A DNA stretch of 64,000 nucleotides from the NCBI RefSeq assembly GCF_030035675.1, contig NC_084480.1, positions 14,589,263 to 14,653,262 of the forward strand. Reading direction: 5' to 3'. The position numbers and the translations under genes were made by a program. Positions 53,229 to 63,929 of this stretch are shown here, one piece after another (within the stretch, counting starts at the first letter, position 1; each line of letters opens with the position of its first letter). The notes below the pieces were generated by a model, which had not been told where the DNA came from, did not search any database, and worked only from the letters and a program-made list of their open reading frames with translations. Source of the DNA: Rhineura floridana (lineage: Eukaryota; Chordata; Lepidosauria; Squamata; Rhineuridae).

Positions 53229-54290
53229 GGGTTGACAATGTGGTGCCCAGAGCTTGGAAGTAACTAGCCACAAGTAATGAATTACTTGTAATTTATTACT
53301 TTTTTGAGTAACGAGTGGGTAACTTCATTACATTTTGCTGGTAATAGAACGAGTAGTAACTTCATTACTTTTGAGGAGTAATTGTAATGTTTCTAGCATT
53401 ACTTTTGTGCATTACTTGGGGGGGAGCAGGGGAAGTCTTCTGCTCCTCTGATTTGTGAATAAAAATCATGTACTTCAAATTGGGCTTCTGTGCAGCAGCG
53501 TGCTTCCTTCATGCTCTGTGGGTGCTTAGGAGGCTACAAGGGAGGAGGTGGATAGCAAGACGGGGTGGAGAAAACAATTGTTTAAAAATTGACAGGAGTG
53601 GAAGGAGAAAAGAGCTGGAGGCAATATGTATATACAAAATGTGTTGGGGTATCATTGCTGGGGGTGGGGTGAGGGGATGTGAGATTCTGTTATGCCATTC
53701 CGTTAATCTTATGGATAAAAAGTATATATACTACTACCCTCTGTGTGTGTGTGCTTATTTTTAATGTTGTTTTAGGCTACTTAGATGTGCAGCCAAGGCC
53801 AGCACCTTGTAGGCAATTTTTTTTCAAAGTAACTAAAATGTAATTGTAGCAATTACTTTTGAGTAAAAGTAAAGTAATCAGTTACTTTCAGAGCAATTGC
53901 AATTGTAACGGTAATTACTACTTTTGGGGGGCCATGTAACTGTAACTGTAATTTATTACTTTTTAAAAGTAATCTTCCAAGCTCTGGTGGTGCCCATGGG
54001 CACAATAGTGCCCTTGAGGTCTTCTCCTAGTGTCTGAGAAGCCTCTGAGCTTCCCCCACCAACTCACCACCCTATTGGTCATGAGGTGGTGGGTGCGGGT
54101 GGTTACTCTTTCCTCCCTTGAAAAGTACACAGAGGTGAAGGAGGAAGTTGGAGGAGTGACAATCTTTTCCAATTCCTCTTTTAGCTCTATGTGTCTTTTA
54201 AGACTCAGATTATTTCTACTGGATCTGACTTTTGTCTAGATCCCTTGGAAAAATTATGTTTGTATATACACACATTTTCTCTCTGTCTCT
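53229..54290 (+). mobile_element. hAT-like element (GGGGTTGACAA) hosting the next hAT
   Basis: GGGGTTGACAATGTGGTGCC continues, after the nested copy, as CATGGGCACAATAGTGCCCT. This matches a GGGGTTGGCAAC-type left end as near 13662. The right end is not identified; the boundary given is approximate. Confidence 0.45.
53248..53986 (-). mobile_element. hAT-type transposon, CAGAGCTTGG family, copy 3
   Basis: CAGAGCTTGGAAGTAACTAG at the left and CTTCCAAGCTCTG at the right, with a perfect 8-bp duplication GTGGTGCC at 53240-53247 and 53987-53994. Reversed relative to copies 1 and 2. At 739 bp it lacks part of their interior. Confidence 0.93.
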
Positions 54291-54394
54291 TGGGGTGGGG
54301 GACTGATCCAGAGGAGAGGCAATACTTGGACTTGCTGATAGCCTGTGATGTGCCTCCAGTACTGCCTGGACGCCCAGAAATCCCTTGTCAATCA

Positions 54395-54641
54395 CAACCC
54401 TGACTTCATTTATTGGTTACAAACCTGAAAGGGCGGGGTTAGAGCAGCCAGCTAAGAGATCATTTCACTGAAGTGGGGGGGCAGCGGCAGCTGATATTCT
54501 GGTGTATATCTTGTGAACCAGACCACCAAGAAACTTAATTTTTTAAAAAATGAAAGCTGAGAGTCCAGAGATTAAGCTGACTCACCCAAAGACCCAAAAA
54601 TCCAGAGTCTCCAGGCAAAAACTGGACATCCGGCAATCCTA
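54395..54641 (-). mobile_element. hAT fragment (TAGGGTTGCC family)
   Basis: AAAGGGCGGGGTTAGAGCAG, GGACCACC-type sequence around GAACCAGACCACCAAGAAAC, then ACATCCGGCAATCCTA mirror the left 350 bp of the element at 40891. The right half is missing. Confidence 0.75.
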
Positions 54642-55050
54642 GACTATGGTGGCCAGATGCTAAAGAGAAGTGGACCTTTTCAACAGGTCTGATCTACTCA
54701 ACTGGTAAAGATACAGAACTGTGCCCTCTTTAGTGTCTGGCCATCTTGGAACTTATTAACAGAGTTCGACAGCCTATCCCTGTCTGTTGCCTTGTCAGCA
54801 AAATTACTTAAGGCAAACTTACTGTATTCTCATTTTTAGCCTGCCTTCTGAGAGTGCTGCTCTCTGAGCACAGAGCCACAATGATTTCTACCCCCTCCAG
54901 CTGACAATTCTAGATGCATCAGCTGTTTGCATAGAAATTCCTTTCTTTGCAGTCACATGGATCCATGTGGCAAGGCACATTAGACATGATAGTGGGTATG
55001 TGGAGAAATGCTACATGGATAAAATAATAAGTCAATATATATATATATAT
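54642..55050. other. Unclassified, ends in a (TA)n run
   Basis: No gene. A (TA)n tract at about 55034-55050 borders the palindrome. Confidence 0.45.
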
Positions 55051-55106
55051 TGAATGGTCATTGGGGTGTCTCATATATATATATGAGACACCCCAATGAC
55101 CATTCA
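55051..55106. repeat. Perfect 56-bp palindrome
   Basis: The arm TGAATGGTCATTGGGGTGTC plus TCATATAT is followed at once by its exact reverse complement, with no spacer (centre between 55078 and 55079). It could form a cruciform, or it may be a MITE centre or an assembly artefact. Confidence 0.9.
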
Positions 55107-55199
55107 GTTATGATCTAATGCTACAATCAAAATTATATTTCTGATCCTGGAGATACAGGAAATCCTGGACACTGGGAGGTTAGGACAAAGAATTTCCTC

Positions 55200-55425
55200 C
55201 TATCTACCCTAAACTATTTTTAATTTATTTTTATTCAACAAGATTTATATATCGCTTGATTGCAATAAAACCTCATAAGTGGTGTAACAAAATATTGAAG
55301 TTACCAATACAAACAGTTAAAAAAACAATATTTTTTTTAAAAAATTAAAAGATAATTAAAATTAACTGTAAGCTGTAAGAGATGAACAAATCAACATATT
55401 TTATTTAACAAAACATTATGCTATT
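55200..55425 (-). mobile_element. L2-like LINE 3' tail
   Basis: TTTATTCAACAAGATTTATA, TATCGCTTGATTGCAATAAA and an A-rich run fit a minus-strand LINE tail. Confidence 0.5.
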
Positions 55426-55439
55426 CCTGGAGTACCTAG

Positions 55440-55830
55440 GAAAATGCCTGTGGTCTAGATATAACCAAAGCTTAAACTACTTTTTCACCTGGCACACATA
55501 GCGAGATTGTGGAATTCACTGTTGTGGGTTATGGGCATATAGGAAGTTGCCTTGCCATATCAGATAATTCGTCCATCTAACTCAATATTGCTGACAATGA
55601 CTGAACATCTCTCTCTGTTCCCAGCCGTTCCTGGAGACCTTTTGAGGACCTTTTGCAAGCTCTACCATTGAGCTGTCACACTTCACATACGGCGATGGCC
55701 ATCTGTTTAGATGGCTTTAAAAGAGGTTCAGACAAATTCCTGGAGGAAAAGGTTAGTCACGATGGCTAAGGCTTCCGAATATCAGTCACTAGAGAACGGC
55801 AGCAGGACAGGGCTATTGCCCTCATGTCCC
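55440..55830 (+). mobile_element. CR1-type LINE 3' end split by a SINE
   Basis: AGCGAGATTGTGGAATTCAC before the SINE and GGCCATCTGTTTAGATGGCT, TCCTGGAGGAAAAGGTTAGT after it are the two halves of the unit at 4735. Confidence 0.65.
55533..55683 (-). repeat. tRNA-derived SINE nested in CR1-type end
   Basis: GCATATAGGAAGTTGCCTTG, CGTCCATCTAACTCAATATT at the left are the reversed 3' end; CAAGCTCTACCATTGAGCTG at the right is the reversed head. Confidence 0.8.
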
Positions 55831-56367
55831 ACTCTTGGGTTTCTCTGAGACATCTGCATAGCAACTCTGGGAAATAGGATATGGGATTAAACAAGGGCTA
55901 TGGTGGTGTAGTGATCCGGGGTCTCGGAGGGGTCTTAGATCCTTTACCTTTTTGGGAGCACAGTCCCTATGTCTCCAGCATCCTATGAACCTTAAAGGGC
56001 AGTGTGTTAGCCACCTAGAAGTGTCTTCTAACATGGTTCCTTGTCATTTCTTGATGATTGGAGCCAATCAGAGTGAAAGTAGGTGAGTGTGGCACTGAGA
56101 AGACTCTTCTCAATAACTAACACTCTCTCCTTTCATGCTTATTGGCTCCTAGGGACGTTTGTTGTTATGGGAGAAGGCATTAAGGATCCCATTCTGAACT
56201 CAGCAGCAGAAAAAAGGAGGGGAAGGGGCATGGCTGTGACTATCATGAAGGGACCCTGCACTTCTGAATTTGCCACTACACTACTGCTACGGTCTGATCG
56301 AGAAGCACTCTTATTACATTCTAGGTCCAAATACTTTATACTACAAATAATTCATTTACTACTGTTT
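55831..56367. other. Apparently non-repetitive sequence
   Basis: Nothing recognised. Confidence 0.4.
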
Positions 56368-56458
56368 ACAGCCCAACACAGATGCCTTTCTTAGAAGTAA
56401 CTTCCATTGATTTCAACAGCATTACTCCCGAGCAAGGATACATAGGAGTGCAGCAACC
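56368..56458. repeat. Short palindromic MITE (GTGCAATCC family)
   Basis: GAAGTAACTTCCATTGATTT and GGATACATAGGAGTGCAGCA are the core and right end, diverged. Confidence 0.5.
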
Positions 56459-56756
56459 TAACACATACAAAGTGCTTCTTCATCTTCGAAACAGACCTTT
56501 AAATGAAGCCACTGTTCTGTCTCTTTTTTTTAAATTACCCCCCACACATCCTAATCACAGCCCTTGAAGGTAGGCTGCTATCTTCGCTCCTCTTTATTAT
56601 GGCTAAGAACAAAGCATTGAGAGATGGTGGCTTGCCGGAGGCTTAAACAACAAGACGCAATCACAGCGCTGCACAGCCAATCTTGCACAGCCAAAACAGG
56701 AACCCTTCCTCTAGAGCAAGTAATGCCGTGCATCCATCCATCTCTCTCCGAGAGAA

Positions 56757-56841
56757 ACTACATTTCCCAGGACACTTAGCGCGTCCCTTTCTTTTTTAAA
56801 GTCTATGCACGTGGCTTGCTGGGAGGAGTTGGGGACGTCAC
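56757..56841 (+). promoter_or_regulatory. Candidate core promoter motif cluster
   Basis: ACTACATTTCCCAG at 56757-56770 matches the ZNF143/THAP11-type promoter motif. A CACGTG E-box lies at 56808-56813, and GGACGTCAC (a CRE-like site) at 56833-56841. They cluster within 85 bp just upstream of a CpG island, which is the usual arrangement for a housekeeping-type promoter. Motifs of this size can occur by chance. Confidence 0.5.
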
Positions 56842-57136
56842 ATTTCTGCATTCTCTGGGCTTGTGTCACAGGAGCCCGGTTTCTGCCTGAACTGGGTCGT
56901 TGGCCAGTCTGGAAAATAAGGCATAAAATAACAATCCCCTTCTTCTTCTTCTTCCTTCTCCTCCTCCTGGTTACCCCCTCGCCAGTGAGACTCATGCTCC
57001 TCCAAGAAGGAATTTGACCCCGGATCCCCCCTTTCCTTCCTGCCTCCCCTCCCTCCGTCCCTCCCTCCCTCCTCGGGATCCATCCAGGCACCCCCTCCTC
57101 CTCCTCCTGCCGCCGAGGCTTGGCTCTCCAGCAAGG
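56842..57136 (+). other. Candidate non-coding first exon
   Basis: It lies between the motif cluster and a good 5' splice site (AGCAAG|GTAATC, donor GT at 57137). The sequence is pyrimidine-rich 5'-UTR-like DNA without a long plus-strand frame. I cannot name the gene, and direction is inferred only from the donor and motif order. Confidence 0.3.
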
Positions 57137-57680
57137 TAATCGCATTTCTGGCGCTGTGGGGTGTTCGGACTGTGCGTGGAGTGATCGGTGAGGCTGCGCG
57201 TGCGCGTCCTTTTGTGGGCACCCTTGGCGTTTGGGATGTCCCTGTGGGTCGACGGCCGGCAAATTCCCTCTGTGCTCCTCTGTGCGTATGTATTCAAACC
57301 CAATAATTCCTCTCCAGCCCCGGAGGCGTTGCAGTAAAGGAGGGAGCCGTCCCAGCCGAGCTTTGCATTGGCAAGGATGACGGCCGCGGGAGGCTGAACC
57401 GCTTTCAGGGCTCGCCTTTACGCATTTGGTCTGGCTCCGTGTCGCCGGCTGGAGCTCTTTCGTCGCATGCGAGGGGGGCCACGCTGGGAGATCTCGGTGG
57501 CTTTTTCCTGGGGAAGGTTGGGGAGGGATTTGTGGTCCCTCCTGTTGTTGTGGCGGCTGCGGCTGCCTGCCATCCTCGTCACTCAGGCGTACCAAGGCGG
57601 GGTGGGCGCTCCCCTTTGTTTTGCAGCCGCCGCACTCGCTTGCCTGGTCGGGGTACAAACTTGCAAGGTGTTCTGGGTTT
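57090..57680. promoter_or_regulatory. CpG island
   Basis: CpG is dense (for example TGCGCGTGCGCGTCC, GTCGACGGCCGGC, GACGGCCGCGGG), in contrast with the CpG-poor surroundings. No repeat family matches, so it is probably a host promoter island. Confidence 0.8.
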
Positions 57681-59594
57681 CAGCTGCCAAGGGACTCTGC
57701 TTTAAATAATAATAGCAACGCTCCTTTTTCCAGCTTCCTCTTTTCTTGCATAGGCTAGAGGCTGGAACTGAGTTTATTTTGCTTTCATTTTTTTAAAAAT
57801 TGCTCCCATGTGATTCTTCTCCCTCTCCCCCTTTTTTGCGTGGATGTCTGCGTGTTGATTCTCTGTTGTCTAGACTCAACTCCCCCCGTTTCTCCCCCCC
57901 CCAATGTCATTCCCTCTCTCCCCCCTTTTCCTTTTCAACCGATGCCGTTTATGGCAGGGAACGTCTTTGCTGGTTGGCAATCTGGGCCTGGTGACATTTA
58001 TCTCAGCCCTTCATCAAAATGTATCATCCGGATTCCGACATGATCTCTCCGACACACAGATATGTTCCCTTGCCAGAATTTGGGCGGGGAGAAAAAGAGA
58101 ATGGATGTTACTCATAGTTGTAATTTTTCGCAAGCTGCCCTGTAGCAAAAGGATCCAGGCTTTCTCTCTTTTAAAATACTCCTCTCCTATAAATCCTTGA
58201 AAGCATAATTGGACTTGAGTGCGTATTATGCAACGGCACATGTCTTTTTCTGTTATTATTTAATTGCGGGGGGAGGGGGCGAAAGATCTGTGATCTCTCC
58301 AGGATTTCCTGTGTAAAAAGCCCTCCAGAATCATAACCCTCCTCCATTGATGATGTATCTTGAGGTCATCTTCCTCCCAACCCCCTTTCCCATCCTCCTC
58401 TTGGCAATATAGGATTAATTGTTCAGAGGCTATTGTAATCCTTTTTAGCTTCCCAATAGCCCTGGTTGCCTTACACAGATTGTTCTGTCTGATTCTGCAC
58501 ACACACAGGAACACACGCTGGCTGAGGAAAATGCTTCAGTTGTTTTGTTCTGTTCGAGAGGTTGTGGGGTTGGTTCATTTTGTTTAAATTTAGCACGTTT
58601 AAAGATTGCATTTATTGAAAGGAAGAGAAGAAGCCAGCTTTGGGACAGGGTATAAATACCCGTGGGGTTTTTAAAATCCAGAGAGCCATGTTATTGATAG
58701 ATGCTCAGGTTTGTCCAGGTTATTAAACTGCAGATCTTAGATTATCTGGATTTTAAACGTTCTGAGGTTTTAAGTAATCCGAGGTGTTGACTGTTTTGGG
58801 GCTGCAGCGCTTAGCTTATACAAGGCTCTATTATGTGACTATTCATTGTGATTTATGGCATATCTTAGCTGGATTCTTCTCCCCCCCCCCCAAAAAAAAA
58901 TCTGGCAAATTCCATGAAATAATTTGGTTTTGACTGCATGGAAGCTGTTGGCCTCTTTTTGAGTATTAATTCCTGACTCATCTAGAAGATTTCCATCCGA
59001 AAATCCCTGATGTTTATAATTTTCATCTCATCCTACTTTGTTACTCGGAGGGAAAGGAATTGGGGATATATGAGAATGAAACAACCCAGAGCATCTGTCT
59101 CCCGGTGCTAGTTAAACAGCAGGCTGAAGAAGCTGTGTTGCAGGTGAAATGCATTGCAGTCCTATGCAAACCCCTTTGAGTTGAGTGGTGATTTCCTCCC
59201 AGGCATGTGAGCACAGGGGTTCTAGTCTTAAGGTTCTCCATCCTCCCTGCAGTGGTGGTGGGGAGCCTGTCCTAGCCAGGATCAGCTCTCTGACACATCT
59301 GGGTGCGGTCCATTATTTCTGGCCGTGGTTCTTCATTCTGGTACTTCAGGGTGGTTTTATTACCTTGCCGTTCTTCACTCCCCAATCATAGCAACAACGT
59401 GCAGCCCATCTATGAGCTTTCCTGTCATCCATAGTCATGGGGAAGATTAAATGCTTCCAAGGGCTGGGAAGGGGCCTTTGCCACGTTAGAGCTTTCTGCA
59501 CACAAGTTTATGGATGGGAGCTGCTGCTACATTGTTAAGGGCAGGACAGATTGCAGTGTGGGAGCAGCTGTAGATCAGAGAGCGAAGCGGCAGG
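57681..59594. other. Mostly non-repetitive, possible first intron
   Basis: Almost 2 kb without SINE or LINE signatures, the largest such stretch in the window. This fits the start of a host gene. No coding exon is evident. Confidence 0.45.
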
Positions 59595-59984
59595 TAGGGC
59601 TGGTGTAGAATATTTGCAAAATCAGATTTGGAATCGAATTCTGGGATAATCCGCAAGTTCATCTAATTGTTAAACAGGCTCCCTCTCTTTGTGTGTGTTC
59701 GTGACTGTTAGCGACACCGTAACTTTTTAAAAAAAAAACCACGGGAAGAATTACGTAATTATGTACGTAATTATTTTTATAATCTGCTGCTGCTGTATAC
59801 ATTATATAAATACACGGCAGCATGAGAAATAACAGCGAAAATTACGTAATTTTAAGGAAAAAATAGGAAAAAAGGGAGAACTGGGAATCGCGATAACTAG
59901 CGGAATACAATTTATAGCAAATAGGAACTGGCAGCCCATTTGACGAACTAAAAAACGGAAAGGAATCAGCGAACACCAGCCCTA
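59595..59984. mobile_element. hAT-type MITE (TAGGGCTGGTG)
   Basis: TAGGGCTGGTGTAGAATATT at the left and GCGAACACCAGCCCTA at the right. Flanks GCGGCAGG and GTGACAGG match at 6 of 8. Near both sides it has repeated TTACGTAATT words. It is the only clear transposon in the putative intron. Confidence 0.78.
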
Positions 59985-60759
59985 GTGACAGGCACACTCT
60001 CTGTCTCTCTTTTTCTACCTCAGTCCTTCCCTTCCTCCAGCTTGCTTCAGGGAAAACAGTCTTTGCATTTAGCAGAAGCATCAGCGGTTTGCCAGAGAAC
60101 TGTGTCTGTTTTTTTTATCCACTGCATTTAAGAGATGCTTGTGTGGATGTGGTGTCAGGTTTGCACTTTATCCAAAAGCTGCTGAAATGCCAGATACCTG
60201 ATATTGGGATATTGTCAGTTCTCAGTAAGTTTGTGGGCAACCAGATTTGAATGGAGGGTGTCTGAATCAGGAATGCAAACTCTTCTTCCTTCACATGCAA
60301 GAGCCTGGATTCAACCCAAGTTCTTGTAGGTGGTTAAATTGGCACTCTGCTAAGAAAATGCTTTTTCGTTACCCGCTTAGAGGTTTTTATATTCAAGTGG
60401 TATATAAGTTTTGCTAAATAAATTTAAAAGATAAAAGCAAATGGAGTCCACTGACACATACTGTGTCTTCGTAGAAAATGGTTTTTTTCCTTCTTCAATG
60501 TACATTTGCTCTTAATGAGAGCTAGAAACTTGTTTAGGAAAATAATTTTGTTCTTATATGTGAGATGAAATTATTTATCTAGTGTGCAGGGAAAGGAAAT
60601 GTTATAATCTGCTGGGGGGGGAAGTATTTTAGGGGGTTGTAGAGGCTAGGGTGGTGCTAGTTTCAGGGCAGATTGCTGCATTTGGCAGTACAGTACATGT
60701 AGCCAGGGTCTGTCCTATGCTTATAGTCATGGGGTTAGGAACATGTAGAATCTGCAGAT
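59985..60759. other. Unclassified sequence
   Basis: Nothing recognised. Confidence 0.4.
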
Positions 60760-61770
60760 ATAGTTGCAGATATGGATATAGATAAGGACTCAGTGGTGGG
60801 CTGGATGAGGGCCAATAAACTGAGTCTGACGGAGACACTGTGGGTTGGTAGTTCCCACGTTCGGTCAGTTGCCTGCTTTGGATGGGGTCGTACTCCCTCT
60901 GAAAGAGCAGGTCAGTAGTCTGGGGGTGCTCCTGGATCCATCTTTGTTGCTAGAGGCCCAGGTGACCTCTGTGGCTAGGAGTGCCTTTTACCAGCTTTGG
61001 CTAGTAAGACAGCTGTGGCTGTTTCTGGACTGGGATAGCCTGACCACTGTTGTCCATGCACTGGTAACCTCCAGGCTGGACTGTAATGCGCTGTATGTGG
61101 GGCTGCCCTTGAGGTTGGTCTGGAAGCTACAGCTGGTGCAAAATGCAGTTGTGAGACTGCTCACTGGGGAAGGGTGTCGCCAACATGTCACCCCACTGCT
61201 GAAAGAATTGCAGTGGCTGCCCATTTGCTGCTGGGCCAAGTTCAAGGTTCTAGTCTTGGTGTACAAAGTCCTGTATAGCTTGGGACCAGGATACCTGAAA
61301 GACCATCTTATCCCTTACATACCCAGTTGATCACTATGCTCTCCAGGTAAGGGCCTCCTACAGATGCCGTCTTATCAGGAGGTCCATTCCACATAACATA
61401 GGAAATGGACCTTTAGAGTAGTGGCACCTACCCTTTCGAATTCCCTCCCCTTAAATATTAGACAGGGGCCATCTCTGTTATCTTTTCAGCACCTACTGAA
61501 GACCTTCCTGTTACAACAAGCCTTTTAAGTAGAGGCCTTATCCCAGTCTGTGTTTGTGTTGGAATTGCTTTTTAAGATGTTTTTAAACCTTTTTTAAAAA
61601 GATATGTTTTTAAACCTTTTTTGAAAGATGTTTTTAAAGACGTTTTGTTTTAATATATTTTAAAGTCTGTTTTCATGATGTTTTAAAGTGTTTTTAGTGC
61701 TTTTGTTTGCTGCCCTGGGCTCCTACTGGGAGGAAGGGTAGGACATAAATAAAAAAATAAAAAAATAAAT
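60760..61770 (+). mobile_element. L2 LINE, 5'-truncated, C-terminal part and tail
   Basis: The frame at 60845-61330 reads LPALDGVVLPLKEQVSSLGV, SVARSAFYQLWLVRQLW, QNAVVRLLTGEGCRQHVTPL and LQWLPICCWAKFK. In TSRLDCNALYVGLPLRLV one residue (Y) is missing relative to kin, an in-frame loss. The C-terminus is out of frame near 61430. Tail as at 27480-27770. Confidence 0.9.
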
Positions 61771-61889
61771 AGTTGTACTGATAGAGTGCTGGAAGCCCTC
61801 AGCTAAAAAGCTCTCTCTCTCGGGCTGTGGATTGCCCTCTGGTGTCATTCTTTTGGTTGGATCCAAATGTTCACTTCAGCGAATGGAAG

Positions 61890-62165
61890 GGCTCCTTCAT
61901 CCAGGGTGCTTCCAGACTGTTGTTGTTTTCTGGTGGGATTCAATTGCATACCAGCAAATTCAGGTTGCACAATTAAAGTTGATTTGGTGCTCTTGCACAG
62001 CAACTGTGCTTCTCACCAAAAGTAGGGAGACTTCTTGTGATAAGGAAAGTGATAGAAGAATACACTGGAAAGTGAGGAATAACAATTGCTTGGCACAATG
62101 TCACCTAACCTACCTGAAACTTAGTACAACCAAATTGGGAGGGATGCTCAATAAGCAGCCCCAGT
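61890..62165 (+). repeat. Unclassified repeat, copy 2
   Basis: AAGTTGATTTGGTGCTCTTG, GAATACACTGGAAAGTGAGG and GGATGCTCAATAAGCAGC match the copy at 30300 in order. No tandem doubling here. Confidence 0.6.
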
Positions 62166-62184
62166 GAAGGAGGAAGTGCATTCT

Positions 62185-62285
62185 TCCTGCCAAAAACACT
62201 GTGAGGTAGGTCAGACTGAGAGGTGGTGATTGGCTCATATGAGCTTTGTAGGTGAGGTGGTCCAAATCTTTGCCTGGTCCAAATT
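62185..62285 (-). repeat. MIR-like fragment
   Basis: AACACTGTGAGGTAGGTCAG and CAAATCTTTGCCTGGTCC are reversed MIR-like words. Weak. Confidence 0.35.
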
Positions 62286-62398
62286 TTACTTCTCTAGTGT
62301 GTCACTAACTTCAAATAGTCCAAGCTGTAGTTCTGCAAACCTACTTCTCTTCATGGTTGGAAGCGCTGGTTTTCTATGAACTATGGTTTGTGCCAACA

Positions 62399-62631
62399 GT
62401 GAATGAAATGGCCTGCTGCCTTCAAGTTGATTCCGACTTATGGGCGACCCTATGAATAGGGTTTTCATGGTAAGCGGTATTCAGAGGGGGTTTACCATTG
62501 CCTTCCTCTGAGGCTGAGAGGCAGTGACTGGCCCAAGGTCACCCAGTGAGCTTCATGGCTGTGTGGGGATTCAAACCCTGGTCTCCCAGGTTGTAGTCCA
62601 GCACCTTACCCACTACACCACACTGGCTCTA
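62399..62631 (-). repeat. Sauria-type SINE, full length
   Basis: Reversed BovB tail (CTTCAAGTTGATTCCGACTT, GGGCGACCCTATGAATAGGG), core GCCCAAGGTCACCCAGTGAG and head ACTACACCACACTGGCTC. The 10-bp duplication TGTGCCAACA is perfect at 62389-62398 and 62632-62641. Confidence 0.95.
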
Positions 62632-62787
62632 TGTGCCAACATTAGTGCAGATGTAATGCGAACCATAGTTACTTCCTAAGCTGAAAGGGATGGCATGCCC
62701 ATGTGAAGAGAGATATGAGAGGACCACACAGAAGCTTGCAGTGCACTCCTGGAGATAATATGTGTGAAATATTTTGGATATTCTAAA

Positions 62788-62895
62788 CATAGGAAGCTGG
62801 CTTATACAGAGTTATACCATTGGTCCATCTAGCTCAGTGTTGTCCGCACTGAATGGCAGCAGCTCTCCAAGGTTTCTGGCAGGAATCTCTCTAAG
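62788..62895 (-). repeat. tRNA-derived SINE 3' part
   Basis: AACATAGGAAGCTGGCTTAT and GGTCCATCTAGCTCAGTGTT are the reversed 3' end. The head is missing. Confidence 0.8.
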
Positions 62896-63189
62896 CCACA
62901 AAGGATGGTTTGCTTAACCGTACCCTGCATGAGCTGCATTCTGGTGTCCTCTGTTCAGAGTGCTTCCGCTTTTCCATTAGTCAAGTGGTGAATCAAATCA
63001 TGGAGTGGCTGGCTTAGAGTGTGTCTGAACAACTACTTGTAGTTTTGTTTTCCTGCAAATAAACCATGATCTGAAGCTACTGTTTATTCTTAGCGTCCCA
63101 ACTGTGCTTCTTTTGGGAGAAACAAACCATGAGGGCTGGTTCATATATAACCCTAAGCCATCTGTTCCATGGATTAGTCCCCACACTAT
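62896..63189. other. Unclassified sequence
   Basis: Nothing recognised. Confidence 0.4.
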
Positions 63190-63570
63190 TAGTATTATTT
63201 ATTATTTGTTCAATTCATATCCCATCCTTCTTCCCAAAGGACAGCAGACACAACAAAAGCATCAATAATAAAGCAATTTTTAAAAAAGCATTCTAAAAAC
63301 AGTGATCTTGGGAACAAGAACAGTGTCTTTCAGCCATCAAATGTCTGGGTGAACAGAAATATTTTCAAATTCTTTCTGAAAGTCAAAAATGATGGAGATG
63401 GACACACCTCACTGAGGAAGACATTCCACAAATGGGCAGCCACCACCGATAAGGCCCTGTCATGGGTCAATGCCAGCTGGGCAGCACCACCACCACCACC
63501 ACCAAGGCCTCACCTGCTGATTGCAGGGGCTGATATGATTGACAGTGGGGTGGGGCAGAGTGAAGTGGGA
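63190..63570 (-). mobile_element. L2 LINE 3' end
   Basis: TATTTATTATTTGTTCAATT, CATATCCCATCCTTCTTCCC, then the C-terminus reversed (TGGAGATGGACACACCTCAC, CAAATGGGCAGCCACCACCG). A short (CAC)n run has expanded within it at about 63487-63503. Same subfamily as 17437. Confidence 0.75.
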
Positions 63571-63704
63571 GAGTTTGGCACTTTATTCTTCATAGAGATG
63601 TGACCTGGGAGAGTCTTCTCCCACTAAGTAGCATTATAATGTAGTGATAGTGGTAGAACCAATCCACATGACAAAGTATGGAACTTTAAAAAAAAACAAT
63701 CCAC

Positions 63705-63842
63705 TGTGTACACCAACCTCTCCAAACCTGGTGTCCTCCGGATGTTGTTGGACTCCACTCACATCGTCTCCAGCCAGTGCGGTCAGGGATGATGGGAAGT
63801 GTAGTCCAATAAGATCTGGAGGGCTCCACCTTGGAGAAGGCT
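63705..63842. mobile_element. hAT-type palindromic MITE
   Basis: CTCTCCAAACCTGGTGTCCT with CCGGATGTTGTTGGACTCCA at the left mirrors GTGTAGTCCAATAAGATCTG and GGGCTCCACCTTGGAGAAGG at the right. A common reptile MITE type; no clean duplication found. Confidence 0.6.
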
Positions 63843-63929
63843 GGTGTACAAGTTCCCTGTTCTTCAGGGGTACTCTTACCAAATACAACAGATATTTACA
63901 CTAGGGAGACAAAAGAAAAACATTTCATA

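Noticed and set aside
56711-57658. 315-codon minus-strand open frame over the CpG island
   Set aside because: It is rich in G, E, R, P and Q, lacks any domain, and stop-free frames are common in GC-rich DNA. It runs antisense to the likely promoter.
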